NCBI RefSeq assembly: GCF_000016825.1
Contig: NC_009513.1
Span: forward strand, 1,201,501 to 1,265,500
Reading direction: 5' to 3'
DNA from: Limosilactobacillus reuteri subsp. reuteri
GTDB lineage: Bacteria > Bacillota > Bacilli > Lactobacillales > Lactobacillaceae
Length of the DNA: 64,000 nucleotides
A program made the position numbers and the translations under genes. The notes beneath the pieces are model-generated. The model was given only the letters and a program-made list of their open reading frames with translations. It was not told where the DNA came from and ran no database searches. How positions within the stretch are numbered: the stretch's first letter is position 1; the number at the start of each line of letters is the position of its first letter. Shown here piece by piece: positions 29,121 to 37,940 of this stretch.

Positions 29121-29737
29121 TTTTCGGCATCTCCTAACATTTCAAGATAACGTGGCATTACACGGGTAACACGAAGCCGTTCAGTACGAATAATGTCTTT
29201 AATCTTTTCAACTGCATTTGGTACTTCGTCATTAACTACTGCATAATCATAGTTTTGCATCATTTGAATTTCACCAAATGCTTTATGAATTCGTTTATTA
29301 ATGACTTCCATACTATCAGTTCCCCGGTGAATCAATCGTTGCTTTAATTCATCCAAATCAGGAGGGGTTAAGAAAATAAACACGCCATCTGGGCACTTAG
29401 ACCGTACTTGCATTGCTCCGTTAACTTCAATCTCAAGGAAAACATCTTTCCCTGAATCTAAGGTCTCATTAACATATTTTAATGGGGTACCGTAATAGTT
29501 GTCAACATACTTAGCATATTCCAACATCCCACCAGTTTGAATTTGGTGTTCAAACTCTTCTTTGCTTACGAAGAAATAATCAACACCATTAACTTCTCCA
29601 GGACGTGGTTTCCGAGTTGTCATCGAAATTGAATATTGAAAATCATTATCATTTGAATCAAAGATAGCTTTTCGAACAGTCCCCTTCCCAACCCCGGAAG
29701 GACCTGAAAGAACAATTAACATTCCACGATTTGCCAT
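29117..29737 (-). CDS. gmk: Guanylate kinase
   Basis: Gmk phosphorylates GMP to GDP and influences (p)ppGpp homeostasis in Firmicutes. The 206-residue protein has P-loop [14 protein letters not shown] (about 9-22), the GMP-binding stretch [19 protein letters not shown], and [16 protein letters not shown] lies 7 nt before the ATG. It heads the long minus-strand cluster and has its own promoter. Confidence 0.97.
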   Translation of the reverse strand: MANRGMLIVLSGPSGVGKGTVRKAIFDSNDNDFQYSISMTTRKPRPGEVNGVDYFFVSKEEFEHQIQTGGMLEYAKYVDNYYGTPLKYVNETLDSGKDVFLEIEVNGAMQVRSKCPDGVFIFLTPPDLDELKQRLIHRGTDSMEVINKRIHKAFGEIQMMQNYDYAVVNDEVPNAVEKIKDIIRTERLRVTRVMPRYLEMLGDAEK

Positions 29738-29772
29738 TATAACGCTCCTATTTATTTAATCGTATTAATACT

Positions 29773-29801
29773 ATAATGCACTAGATTAGTACTGAAATCA
29801 A
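29773..29801 (-). promoter_or_regulatory. Promoter of the gmk-rpoZ-coaBC cluster
   Basis: A minus-strand TTGATT (29796-29801), a 17-nt spacer and CATTAT (29773-29778) lie about 36 nt before gmk. It is divergent from the LexA-type promoter of the plus-strand gene. Confidence 0.55.
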
Positions 29802-29836
29802 GCATCTGAATAACAAAAAATTATTGAGCTTTTTGC

Positions 29837-29865
29837 TTGCATTTCTGAATGTATGTTCGTATACT
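29837..29865 (+). promoter_or_regulatory. Promoter of YolD-like gene, LexA box in spacer
   Basis: A -35 TTGCAT (29837-29842), a 17-nt spacer and a -10 TATACT (29860-29865) form a good sigma-A promoter. A second -10-like TATAAT overlaps at 29865-29870. The spacer contains the sequence at 29846-29859 that resembles the Gram-positive SOS box. Confidence 0.7.
29846..29859 (+). promoter_or_regulatory. Candidate LexA (DinR) operator
   Basis: TGAATGTATGTTCG matches the Gram-positive SOS box CGAACATATGTTCG at 11 of 14 positions. The right half (ATGTTCG) is perfect and the left half has GAAT for GAAC. It lies between the -35 and -10 of a plus-strand promoter, where repressor binding would block polymerase. 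Confidence 0.6.
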
Positions 29866-29895
29866 ATAATCAAACAAATGTTCGGAGGCGCGATT

Positions 29896-30228
29896 ATGCA
29901 AATTGAACAAAAGTCTATTTTTAAATTTACGCCACAAATTATTAGTAAGAAACTTCGCCATATTTTTGAAGAAACACCTGCTGACGATCAGCAAGCAGGG
30001 TTGCTTACTCCCCAACCTGCTAAACAACGACAATTATTTTTAAAACGAGCTATTAAAGATAAGATTAAAGCAACGTTTCAGCTAATGCCGATCAACAATG
30101 ATGGCTATCCGGTAAATGTTACTGGTAATATTGCCCAATTAGCAAATAGCAATCGATACCTTATTACGAATCAAAATGTGAGTTACGTTGTTAACTTTGA
30201 TCAGATTAGATACATTGCGAATTTATAA
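29896..30228 (+). CDS. YolD-like protein, likely SOS-regulated
   Basis: This 110-residue protein has the ATG at 29896 preceded by GGAGG at 8 nt spacing; an upstream in-frame start at 29824 is ignored because it precedes the promoter. The N-terminal half is helical and basic. The C-terminal half (about 60-107) reads as a beta-rich module, with GYPVNVTGNI and ending VVNFDQIRYI, resembling the YolD-like family. That family usually accompanies SOS-induced Y-family polymerases (UvrX/UmuC). No polymerase gene is adjacent here. The LexA-like box in its promoter fits an SOS role. The family call is from pattern recognition and is not certain. Confidence 0.5.
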   Translation: MQIEQKSIFKFTPQIISKKLRHIFEETPADDQQAGLLTPQPAKQRQLFLKRAIKDKIKATFQLMPINNDGYPVNVTGNIAQLANSNRYLITNQNVSYVVNFDQIRYIANL

Positions 30229-30241
30229 TATTGGATTTAAA

Positions 30242-30497
30242 GAGAGTGGAAAATAACCTCCTCGACAAGGCGGTTGGCTAAGCTAGGACGATGATTAGCA
30301 CGGCACGGGCTGATTATCGTTCGTACTTAGACTCGAGCCTTGTGGTTATTTTCCACGTTATCTTTCTATTGCTCATAAAAGTAGTGGAGGATGAGAGAAA
30401 ACAAAAGTTTTTTCTCATCCTCTACTCATTTACGGAATAGTAGCAAGATAACGTGGAACTAGCTTCGCGTCGTTACAAGGTTTTCCCCACTTCTCTC
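30242..30497. repeat. Large nested palindromic intergenic element
   Basis: The stretch between the convergent YolD-like gene and recN is built of nested inverted repeats. A 111-bp imperfect palindrome (30246-30356) has perfect 13-bp ends (GTGGAAAATAACC with its complement at 30344-30356) and a paired inner ACAAGGC/GCCTTGT. A second hairpin (GAGGATGAGA with TCTCATCCTC) lies at about 30387-30422. TTCCACGTTATCTT (30351-30364) is inverted again at 30447-30460, and GAGAGTGG-like sequence recurs inverted at the far end. It probably folds into strong hairpins that terminate both genes. The size suggests a mobile palindromic (MITE-like) origin. Confidence 0.7.
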
Positions 30498-30503
30498 TCC
30501 CTT

Positions 30504-32183
30504 TTATTTTGCCATATTAAGCAATTCTTGCGCATGCTCTTTTGTCAATTGGGTAATCTTTTCACCCGATAGCATTCGCGCAAGTTCTTCAACCCGATCG
30601 TTTTCTTTCAATGGCGTAACTCGAGTAGTTGTCCGGTCATCATGGACAGATTTCTTAATAAGGAAATGGTGTTGCGCAACGGCTGCTACTTGTGGCAGGT
30701 GCGTGATACATAAAACCTGTGAATGTTGAGCAATTAAGCGAATCTTATCAGCAATTGCTTGGGCAACCCGTCCGCTCACCCCAGTATCAACTTCATCAAA
30801 AATGATACTAGTAACGCCTTCCTTTTGCGCAAAAATTGTCTTTAGGGCTAACATTACCCGTGACAATTCACCACCAGAAGCAATTTTTGCTAATGGTCCC
30901 ATCGATTCTCCCGGATTAGTTCGGATATAAAATTCAACCTGGTCAATTCCCGTCGGTGTAAATTGTTCCCGACTTTGATTAGCAAAGCGAACTTCAAATT
31001 CTGCTTTTTCCATGTAAAGCTCTTTAAGCTGCTGGTGAACCTTTTTACCAAGTTCATGAGCAGCTTTTTGTCTTACCTGACTCAATTTACGACCGGTCTC
31101 TCGAATCTTATTTTCAGCTTCTCCTAACCGTTGCTCTAGGTCACTGCTAGAATCAGCCGCGGCCTCCATCGAATCGAGTTCTTTTTTGATCTTATCATAA
31201 TACTTCAAAACATCTGCCAATGTATCGCCATATTTATGTTCAAGATCACCGATAGTAGTTAACCGTTGTTCAATCTGAGCTAACCGTTCATCATCAAATT
31301 CAAGCATATCTAATTGTTGACTAGCTTCATTCGCTACATCTTGAAGAGCGTAATAAGCATCATTAAGTGCCTTACTAAGATTATCATAAGCATCATCAAA
31401 TTCAGCAATTGCATTGATTGAGTCCATCACCGTGGCAACTTGATCTAAAACAGGCGCTTGCTCACCTTCATTAAAGGTCGTCACAGCTAGTTGAAGAGCA
31501 TTATTAATTTGTTGAAAGTGTTCCAATCGATCACGTTCACTAATTAATTCATCTTCTTCATTTTCTTTTAGATTAGCTTCTGCAATTTCATTAACTTGGT
31601 ACCGAAGCATATCCAATCGCTGCGCCCATTGTTGTTCATTTGCTTGTTTTTTATTTACAGCAGCTTTGAGTTTAGAATAAGCTTGATATTCTTCTTGATA
31701 TTTTTGAAGTAAAGGCTGAACCTCTTTAGCCGCAAATTGGTCGAGCATTCCTAAATGAGTCTCAGGTTGCATTAATTGTTGATGTTCATTTTGCCCTTGA
31801 ATATCAACTAATCCCGCACCAATTTGACGAAGAGTTGCCGTGTTAATCAGTTGCCCATTGATCCGGATAATATTACGACCATTACGATGAATTTCCCGAG
31901 AGACAATTAAGATTCCATCTTCATGGTCAATTCCTAGCGATTCAAGTAGATTATCAAATTCAGGATCATCAGGAATCGCAAATTGCCCTTGAAGACTTAA
32001 TTTTTCTTCTCCACGGCGAATAAATTCCTGCGACCCACGACCACCGGCCAACAACCCGACTGCATCAATAATAATTGACTTTCCGGCACCAGTTTCCCCC
32101 GTTAGAACAGTCATTTGGTCAGCAAAAGTTAAGGTTAAGTGCTTAATAATTGCTAAATTATCAATCGTCAATTCTTGTAACAA
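30504..32183 (-). CDS. recN: DNA repair protein RecN
   Basis: RecN is an SMC-like ATPase acting in double-strand break repair. The 559-residue protein has Walker A LTGETGAGKSIIIDAVG (about 29-45), a coiled-coil middle, and C-terminal ASGGELSRVMLALK with the FDEVDTGVSGRVAQ Walker B. Translation starts at a TTG (32181-32183) preceded by GAGGTG at about 8 nt. It follows argR by 15 nt, the standard ahrC-recN order. I see no LexA box directly upstream. Confidence 0.96.
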   Translation of the reverse strand: MLQELTIDNLAIIKHLTLTFADQMTVLTGETGAGKSIIIDAVGLLAGGRGSQEFIRRGEEKLSLQGQFAIPDDPEFDNLLESLGIDHEDGILIVSREIHRNGRNIIRINGQLINTATLRQIGAGLVDIQGQNEHQQLMQPETHLGMLDQFAAKEVQPLLQKYQEEYQAYSKLKAAVNKKQANEQQWAQRLDMLRYQVNEIAEANLKENEEDELISERDRLEHFQQINNALQLAVTTFNEGEQAPVLDQVATVMDSINAIAEFDDAYDNLSKALNDAYYALQDVANEASQQLDMLEFDDERLAQIEQRLTTIGDLEHKYGDTLADVLKYYDKIKKELDSMEAAADSSSDLEQRLGEAENKIRETGRKLSQVRQKAAHELGKKVHQQLKELYMEKAEFEVRFANQSREQFTPTGIDQVEFYIRTNPGESMGPLAKIASGGELSRVMLALKTIFAQKEGVTSIIFDEVDTGVSGRVAQAIADKIRLIAQHSQVLCITHLPQVAAVAQHHFLIKKSVHDDRTTTRVTPLKENDRVEELARMLSGEKITQLTKEHAQELLNMAK

Positions 32184-32198
32184 AAATTTTCACCTCGC

Positions 32199-32651
32199 CT
32201 AGTCGAGCATTGCATTAAGCTTTTCTTCTAATTTAATTGCTGCTTCTGGAGACATACAAACTACAAGGACATTTCCATCATCACCAATTGTTGTGAAAAC
32301 CGTTGGAAAATCCATTTTGCGAATTAAGGTAGCTACTACCGGGCCATTCCCGGGATGAACCGTTAACGCTAAGAAACAGTCATTACGTTTTAATTGTTCC
32401 AAACTGTCTTGAAGGGTTTGTGCTAATTGGTTTTCATGTCCTTGGTGATGATATGCTGGCAAGCCATAACGATAGCCCCCATTATCAGCAGGAATCTTTA
32501 TCAGTTGCATTTCTTTAATGTCGCGCGAAATAGTCGCTTGAGTAACTGTCAATCCCATTTCACGCAGATGCGCAACAAGATCTTCTTGCCGCTCAATGCT
32601 CTCATTAGTAATGATTTCCCGAATTTTTTGTTGTCGTTCTGCTTTTTTCAT
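32199..32651 (-). CDS. argR: Arginine repressor ArgR/AhrC
   Basis: The 150-residue regulator has an N-terminal winged helix (RQEDLVAHLREMGLTVTQATISRDIKEMQLIKI, in two parts around residues 19-51) and a C-terminal hexamerisation and arginine-binding domain with the aspartate-containing TIGDDGNVLVVC motif. In Firmicutes it controls arginine biosynthesis and the arginine deiminase pathway. Its place between tlyA and recN is conserved. Lactobacilli often carry further ArgR paralogues elsewhere. Confidence 0.95.
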   Translation of the reverse strand: MKKAERQQKIREIITNESIERQEDLVAHLREMGLTVTQATISRDIKEMQLIKIPADNGGYRYGLPAYHHQGHENQLAQTLQDSLEQLKRNDCFLALTVHPGNGPVVATLIRKMDFPTVFTTIGDDGNVLVVCMSPEAAIKLEEKLNAMLD

Positions 32652-32669
32652 GGATTAAGTCACCTTTAT

Positions 32670-33491
32670 TTATTCCTTATGATTCAAATCATCATCCGCG
32701 GCTGCAATAACCTTATCGATATTTACTTTTTCGGCAACGATCCCCGGATTCTCACTTAGGCGTAGGTGAACTAAAAATTCCATATTTCCTTGTCCCCCTT
32801 TGATTGGTGAATAGTCTAATCCAAGGATGTCGAAATGATCTTCACGGGCAAAAGTCAGTACTTCTTCCAAAACGGCCCGGTGAACTTTATGATCATGAAT
32901 GATCCCATTTTTGCCAACATGCTCTTTGCCCGCTTCGAATTGCGGCTTAATCAGCGCTACTACTTCACCACCCATTTTCAGTATCTGTGCCAATGGTGGT
33001 AAGATCAAACGAAGGGAAATGAACGAAACATCAATCGAAGCAAATTCTGGTTGACCACTGGTAAAATCTGCTAACTTGCTGTAACGAAAATTGGTCTGCT
33101 CCATAACAACTACCCGGGGATCCTCCCGTAATTGCCAAACTAACTGATTAGTTCCGACATCAAGAGCGTAACTTAACTTCGCCCCATTTTGTAACATTAC
33201 ATCAGTAAAGCCACCAGTTGATGAACCAATATCTAAAACCGTCTTGTCCTTAACTGAAATATCAAAAACCTTTAATGCTTTCGCTAACTTCAAGCCACCC
33301 CGACTAACGTACGGCATTTTATGACCTTTCATGTGAAGGGTTGTGGTAATCGGAATCTTTTGTCCTGGTTTATCTAATCGTTCATTATTTTTGCCAAGAA
33401 TTTCTCCTGCCATCACTGCCCGCTTTGCCTGTTCGCGAGAGTCAAACAGCCCTTGTTGGACTAACAATACATCTACACGTTCTTTTTTCAT
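32670..33491 (-). CDS. tlyA: TlyA-family rRNA 2'-O-methyltransferase
   Basis: This 273-residue protein has an N-terminal S4 RNA-binding domain (KKERVDVLLVQQGLFDSREQAKR in two parts) and an FtsJ-type methyltransferase domain with DIGSSTGGFTDVMLQNGA for cofactor binding. Members methylate rRNA ribose; some were first annotated as haemolysins. It lies between ispA and argR as in B. subtilis yqxC, but dxs is missing. That fits the mevalonate route to isoprenoids used by lactobacilli. Confidence 0.93.
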   Translation of the reverse strand: MKKERVDVLLVQQGLFDSREQAKRAVMAGEILGKNNERLDKPGQKIPITTTLHMKGHKMPYVSRGGLKLAKALKVFDISVKDKTVLDIGSSTGGFTDVMLQNGAKLSYALDVGTNQLVWQLREDPRVVVMEQTNFRYSKLADFTSGQPEFASIDVSFISLRLILPPLAQILKMGGEVVALIKPQFEAGKEHVGKNGIIHDHKVHRAVLEEVLTFAREDHFDILGLDYSPIKGGQGNMEFLVHLRLSENPGIVAEKVNIDKVIAAADDDLNHKE

Positions 33492-33502
33492 AATCCCTTT
33501 CC

Positions 33503-34375
33503 TTATTTAAAATATGCTAAAAAGTCATCATAACCAGCAAACGACTTGCCAGTAAGCTTTTCAAGATTCTTTTGATTTTGGCCAGCAGCCGCTAAAGCTA
33601 TCTGTAGCTGCTCCTTTGCGCCATCTACACCGAGCAATCCTGGATAAGTATTTTTTTGCTCATCAGCATCTTTGTGAACAGCTTTTCCCATCTCTTCAGT
33701 AGTACTGAGGACATCCATTAAATCATCATAGATTTGAAATGCTAACCCGTAGTTTTCACCAAATGCTGCTAGCTCTTGTTTGATTTCAGCAGATTGATCC
33801 ATCATAATCCCACCTGCCAAAACAGCATAGCGAATCAATTCCCCCGTTTTTTGACGGTGCAAGTATCTCAATTGGTTTAAAGTTAGATGTTGGTGTTCAC
33901 CTTCAATATCCCGCGCCTGACCAGCAACCATTCCAGATGGTCCCGCGGCTTTTGCAAGTTCAAGGGTTAATTGGCTCCGAATATTAGCTGGAAGGTGATT
34001 ATCGGCAACCCACTGAAAGGCCATCGTCAATAATCCATCTCCTGCTAAAGTTGCCATGCCCGCTCCAAATTTACAGTGATTAGTTGGTTTTCCGCGGCGT
34101 AGATCATCATTATCCATCGCTGGAAGGTCATCGTGGATTAATGAATATGTATGAAGCAATTCCAATGCAGAAGCCGCACGTAGCAGATCATCATTAAGCG
34201 TGCCACCCAGCATCTCAATCGTTGCAAGCGTCAATGCTGGACGCAGCCGTTTGCCCCCAGCCATTAGGGAATAATTCATGGCATCCCTTAAAGTTGCCTG
34301 ATCAACATCTGCGGCCAGTGACTTGCTGAGATAGTTTTCAATCTGTTCTTTTAAAATCGGCAATGGTGTACTCAT
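33503..34375 (-). CDS. ispA: Polyprenyl (farnesyl) diphosphate synthase
   Basis: The 290-residue short-chain prenyltransferase makes farnesyl or geranylgeranyl diphosphate for undecaprenyl lipid and quinone precursors. Both aspartate-rich motifs are present: SLIHDDLPAMDNDDLRRG (about 78-95) and AFQIYDDLMDV (about 213-223). It lies 18 nt after xseB in the folD-xseA-xseB-ispA operon. Confidence 0.95.
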   Translation of the reverse strand: MSTPLPILKEQIENYLSKSLAADVDQATLRDAMNYSLMAGGKRLRPALTLATIEMLGGTLNDDLLRAASALELLHTYSLIHDDLPAMDNDDLRRGKPTNHCKFGAGMATLAGDGLLTMAFQWVADNHLPANIRSQLTLELAKAAGPSGMVAGQARDIEGEHQHLTLNQLRYLHRQKTGELIRYAVLAGGIMMDQSAEIKQELAAFGENYGLAFQIYDDLMDVLSTTEEMGKAVHKDADEQKNTYPGLLGVDGAKEQLQIALAAAGQNQKNLEKLTGKSFAGYDDFLAYFK

Positions 34376-34393
34376 CTTTTTCTGCTCCGTTGC

Positions 34394-34675
34394 TTATTGT
34401 TCATCAGCGCTACCAAATCCACGGTTACCACCGCCATTGTTGCTTGGGTCATCGGTTTGCTTTTCGTAGACTTTTTCATCGCCATTATCGTCAATTAAGT
34501 GACCAAGCGTTTTTTCAGCATTTGTTAGCTTCGTTTGTAATTCTTTAGAAAGCTTGATTCCTTCTTGAAACTGTTGAAGGGCTTCTTCTAGTGGCACATT
34601 CCCCTGTTCAAGGTGATTAACGATCTGTTGTAATTGTGCTAATTGTTCTTCAAATGTTGGTTTTGCTGTTGCCAT
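34394..34675 (-). CDS. xseB: Exodeoxyribonuclease VII small subunit
   Basis: The 93-residue XseB has the typical helical core FEEQLAQLQQIVNHLEQGNVPLEEAL (residues 8-33, written here as one motif region) and then a short acidic and glycine-rich tail. It forms a complex with XseA to degrade single-stranded DNA. It begins one base after the xseA stop. Confidence 0.94.
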   Translation of the reverse strand: MATAKPTFEEQLAQLQQIVNHLEQGNVPLEEALQQFQEGIKLSKELQTKLTNAEKTLGHLIDDNGDEKVYEKQTDDPSNNGGGNRGFGSADEQ

Positions 34676-34676
34676 C

Positions 34677-36014
34677 TTAGTGCTCCTTTACCTTTTTTAT
34701 TTCTGCTTGAACTTCCCCGTCATCAAAATGCAGGTGAACATTTTGCCCAACCGTTAATTGACTGGCATGATTAACAACCTTTTCATCACTCGTTACATAC
34801 GTATATCCCCGACTCATAATTTTAAGGGGACTCAGTGAATCTAATTGTTTAATAAGAGTTGTCACTTGTTGTTTCTTTTCATTTTGGCTGGCAAGTGAGG
34901 CTGTAACCAATTGTTTTTTTAATTGATCAACTAACTGTTCTTGTTGTTGAACCCGATGCAGTGGAGAAGCCGCCGTTAAACGCCCACTTAATCTTTCCAC
35001 GTTCATTTGTAGCTCTTGCATTTTATTTTGCGCTGCTTGACCTAACTGTTGAGTTAATTGGTCAACCTTTTGCGCATAATTTTCATATAATCTTGTCGGT
35101 TGCTGAAAAATATAGCTTTGCAGCTGTTTATTCAATTGTTGGCGGTCAAAATTAATTTTAGTCCGCATCGTATTTAATAAACGATTCTGATCATCTTTAA
35201 GTGTCATTAATGCATCGTTTAGTTTTACCGGCGTTGCTAATTCAGCAGCAGCAGTTGGGGTTGCTGCGCGTTGATCAGCTACGAGGTCGGCAATTGTTGT
35301 ATCTGTCTCGTGACCAACTGATGAAATTACCGGAATTTTGCTATTGGCAATTGCACGGGCAACTACTTCTTCATTAAAAGGCCATAAGTCTTCCATTGAT
35401 CCCCCACCTCGACCGATAATAAGGGTATCAAAGTCGCCGCGGTCATTGGCACGGTTAATTTGTCTAGCAATATCCGCCGCTGCCTTATCTCCTTGAACAA
35501 CAGTAGGATATAGAACAACTTGAGCAATTGGATAACGGCGTCGAACAGTCGTATTAATATCCCGGATAACTGCCCCATCAATACTAGTAACAACTGCAAT
35601 TCGTTTTGGAAACATTGGGATCTGTTTTTTAGGTAAATTAAATAGACCTTCAGCGCTCAATTTCTTTTTTAGTTGTTCAAACGCTAAGTATAAAGAGCCC
35701 AGACCATCTGGCTCCATCCGATCAATATAAATCTGGTAGCGACCACTTTTTTCATACAAGCTTACATGACCGACTACACAAACTTTCATCCCCTGTTCAG
35801 GAGTAAATTTAATTTTCCGGAATTGATGCTCAAACATTACAGCATCGATCACAGCATTATCGTCTTTTAAACTAAAATACTGATGCTTTTGCCGTAAACG
35901 AAAATTAGAAAGCTCACCGGTTAAATAAACCGTATGTAGGTATGGATCCCGGTCAAACTTCATTTTCAAATACTTAGTTAATTCACTAACTGTTAAATAC
36001 TGGCTTCTATCCAT
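34677..36014 (-). CDS. xseA: Exodeoxyribonuclease VII large subunit
   Basis: The 445-residue XseA has an N-terminal OB fold ([14 protein letters not shown]), the central catalytic domain with [25 protein letters not shown] and SVGHETD, and then a long coiled coil that recruits XseB. It overlaps folD by 8 nt, so its ribosome binding site lies within folD. Confidence 0.96.
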   Translation of the reverse strand: MDRSQYLTVSELTKYLKMKFDRDPYLHTVYLTGELSNFRLRQKHQYFSLKDDNAVIDAVMFEHQFRKIKFTPEQGMKVCVVGHVSLYEKSGRYQIYIDRMEPDGLGSLYLAFEQLKKKLSAEGLFNLPKKQIPMFPKRIAVVTSIDGAVIRDINTTVRRRYPIAQVVLYPTVVQGDKAAADIARQINRANDRGDFDTLIIGRGGGSMEDLWPFNEEVVARAIANSKIPVISSVGHETDTTIADLVADQRAATPTAAAELATPVKLNDALMTLKDDQNRLLNTMRTKINFDRQQLNKQLQSYIFQQPTRLYENYAQKVDQLTQQLGQAAQNKMQELQMNVERLSGRLTAASPLHRVQQQEQLVDQLKKQLVTASLASQNEKKQQVTTLIKQLDSLSPLKIMSRGYTYVTSDEKVVNHASQLTVGQNVHLHFDDGEVQAEIKKVKEH

Positions 36015-36867
36015 GATGCCTCCACCACGCTAAATCAACTGTTTGTTCCATTAATGTTGCAATTGTCATTGGTCCTACGCCACCTGGAACAGGAGTGATT
36101 GCCTGAGCTTTTGTCTTTACCGCTTCAAAATCAACATCCCCTGTCAATTTACCATTGCTTAAACGATTAATTCCCACATCAATTACCACTGCTCCTGGTT
36201 TTACATCTGTCGCCTTGATAAGGTTAGGCACACCAGTAGCAACAATTAAAATATCCGCTGTTTTCGTTAAAGCAGAAAGGTCGCCAGTACTTCTTCCAGC
36301 CATTGTTACAGTTGCGTTAGCATTATTTAAAAGAGCTAAAAGAGGTTTACCAACTAAAATACTCCGACCAACGATAACTGCATTTTTCCCTTGTAAATCA
36401 ATATTATATTCTGCCAACATCCGCATAATTCCGCGAGGTGTACAAGCCACGGGATAATTACCATGTTGATTGGCAAATAGTTTTCCTAGGTTTAGGGGAT
36501 TAAGGCCATCAACATCCTTAGTTGGCAATATAGCATTGGTGATTACTTCTGGATCCAATTGAGGAGGAAGGGGTTGTTGAACAAGAATGGCATCAATTGT
36601 GTCATCATGATTCAGCTTTTCAATTTCGGCAAGCAGCTCAGCTTGACTAACATCAGCAGGAAATTTTTTTAAAACTGAATTGATTCCTAACTTAATAGCC
36701 TTATTATGCTTATTTCGGGTATAGATTAAGCTCGCTACATCATCACCAGCAATCACGACTGCAATTCCCGGGATTATATTTTGTTTTTCTTTTAACTGTG
36801 CTACTAGTTCTTTCGTCTGGGAGTTGATTTTTTTAGCAAGGGCCTTGCCATCAATAATTGTCGTCAC
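36007..36867 (-). CDS. folD: Bifunctional methylene-THF dehydrogenase/cyclohydrolase
   Basis: FolD interconverts 5,10-methylene- and 10-formyltetrahydrofolate, supplying purine synthesis and Fmt. The 286-residue protein has the catalytic YTRNKHNK segment (Tyr/Lys around residue 50), QQPLPPQLD and the Rossmann [11 protein letters not shown]. Translation starts at a GTG (36865-36867) with GGAGGAA 6 nt upstream. Confidence 0.96.
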   Translation of the reverse strand: MTTIIDGKALAKKINSQTKELVAQLKEKQNIIPGIAVVIAGDDVASLIYTRNKHNKAIKLGINSVLKKFPADVSQAELLAEIEKLNHDDTIDAILVQQPLPPQLDPEVITNAILPTKDVDGLNPLNLGKLFANQHGNYPVACTPRGIMRMLAEYNIDLQGKNAVIVGRSILVGKPLLALLNNANATVTMAGRSTGDLSALTKTADILIVATGVPNLIKATDVKPGAVVIDVGINRLSNGKLTGDVDFEAVKTKAQAITPVPGGVGPMTIATLMEQTVDLAWWRHHG

Positions 36868-36899
36868 AGTGATTCCTCCTCGTTAAATTTCCATTTTAT

Positions 36900-36908
36900 A
36901 TTCTACCA
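36900..36908 (-). promoter_or_regulatory. Candidate extended -10 promoter of folD operon
   Basis: A minus-strand TGGTAGAAT (extended -10) lies about 35 nt before folD and just past the nusB terminator. The -35 match is poor. Confidence 0.4.
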
Positions 36909-36933
36909 TAATAATATTGCGCTTAAGCAAAAA

Positions 36934-36973
36934 AGGAGTGGAATCAGAAGTTTATCACTTCATTTTCCACCCC
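36934..36973 (-). terminator. Terminator of nusB
   Basis: An imperfect stem pairs GGAGTGGAA with TTCCACCCC, with an inner AAGT/ACTT stem, and is followed by TTTTTTGC on the minus strand. It lies between nusB and folD, so folD likely uses its own promoter. Confidence 0.75.
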
Positions 36974-36995
36974 ATAATTATTGTTAACAGTAATA

Positions 36996-37412
36996 TTAAT
37001 TATTTTCGTTGACTTGTTTTTCAAATTTACCAAGGGCTCCATTGATAAATTTACGTGACTTATCACTACTGAATGTTTTCGTAAGTTCCAATGCTTCATT
37101 AATTGCTACTACTGTTGGAACATTTTCAGCGTATTGAATTTCAAATAGAGCAAGCCGTAAAATCACTAAATCTGGCTTTGCTAAACGGTTAATCGTCCAT
37201 CCGCTTGCCAGGAGATCATTGATTTGTTCGTCAAGCTGATCTTGATGTTCCCGCACCCCATTTACCAAAGTTAGTAAATAAGGCGGAATTTGCTTTTCAT
37301 CATGATGAGGAATCGCCTCATATACGGTTTGAATATCAGCTTCAGAATCTGATTGCAAAGCAAAGAGAACTTGGAAAGCCTCCTCACGAATCATGTGTCG
37401 GTTCAAACTCAT
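36996..37412 (-). CDS. nusB: Transcription antitermination factor NusB
   Basis: NusB binds boxA with S10 in rRNA antitermination. The protein of 138 residues begins MSLNRHMIREEAFQVLFALQ and has the late VPTVVAINEALELTKTFSSDKSRKFINGALG signature (residues about 99-130, shown in part). I chose the ATG ending at 37412, one base after the yqhY stop, with GGTG upstream; the longer frame would overlap yqhY by over 40 nt. Confidence 0.95.
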   Translation of the reverse strand: MSLNRHMIREEAFQVLFALQSDSEADIQTVYEAIPHHDEKQIPPYLLTLVNGVREHQDQLDEQINDLLASGWTINRLAKPDLVILRLALFEIQYAENVPTVVAINEALELTKTFSSDKSRKFINGALGKFEKQVNENN

Positions 37413-37413
37413 T

Positions 37414-37851
37414 TTATTCACCAGCCTCGTCGTTAAGATGTTCGCCAAACAAGTCATTAGGGTCTACTTGTTGGTCTTCTTTAGATGTTACGATTCCCTT
37501 AATATGAACATTAACTTCTTTTACTTTTAAGTCAGTCATTAATGTGATTTGTTGTTTAACCTTATCTTGAATCATTGCCGCTACTTTAGGAACAGAGACA
37601 CCATATTCAACATAAACATCCACATCAAGTGATAATTTTTCATCATTGCTGGAAAGCTTTACCCCACGCCGGCGATCAGAGCGTCCCAAAAGTTCACTTA
37701 CGCTATTTGCAAATGAACCATACATCTTTGAAACACCATCGATTTCACTTGCGGCAATCCCCGCAATAATTTCTAAAACTCGTGGCGAAATTTGAATTGT
37801 CCCGAGTGACTTGTCTTCACTACTTAAAACAATCTTTGATTCTTCAGCCAT
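37414..37851 (-). CDS. Asp23/Gls24-family protein YqhY
   Basis: The 145-residue Asp23-family protein has IQISPRVLEIIAGIAASEIDGV and VDVYVEYGVSVPKVA. YqhY in B. subtilis is tied to acetyl-CoA carboxylase control and lies between accC and nusB; here it directly precedes nusB, but acc genes are absent. It is a paralogue of the YloU protein at 16995, with an acidic C-terminal tail. Confidence 0.92.
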   Translation of the reverse strand: MAEESKIVLSSEDKSLGTIQISPRVLEIIAGIAASEIDGVSKMYGSFANSVSELLGRSDRRRGVKLSSNDEKLSLDVDVYVEYGVSVPKVAAMIQDKVKQQITLMTDLKVKEVNVHIKGIVTSKEDQQVDPNDLFGEHLNDEAGE

Positions 37852-37940
37852 CGTCAGCCCTCCAATTTATTTCTTCTCTTAATTATAGTAATCATTTCTA
37901 TTCTGCACTATGTTCGAACAAATTGCAACAACTTGGTCAA

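Noticed and set aside
37900..37920. TGTTCGAACA palindrome upstream of yqhY considered as a LexA box
   Set aside because: The half-sites are inside-out (GTTC-GAAC) relative to the SOS box GAAC-N4-GTTC.
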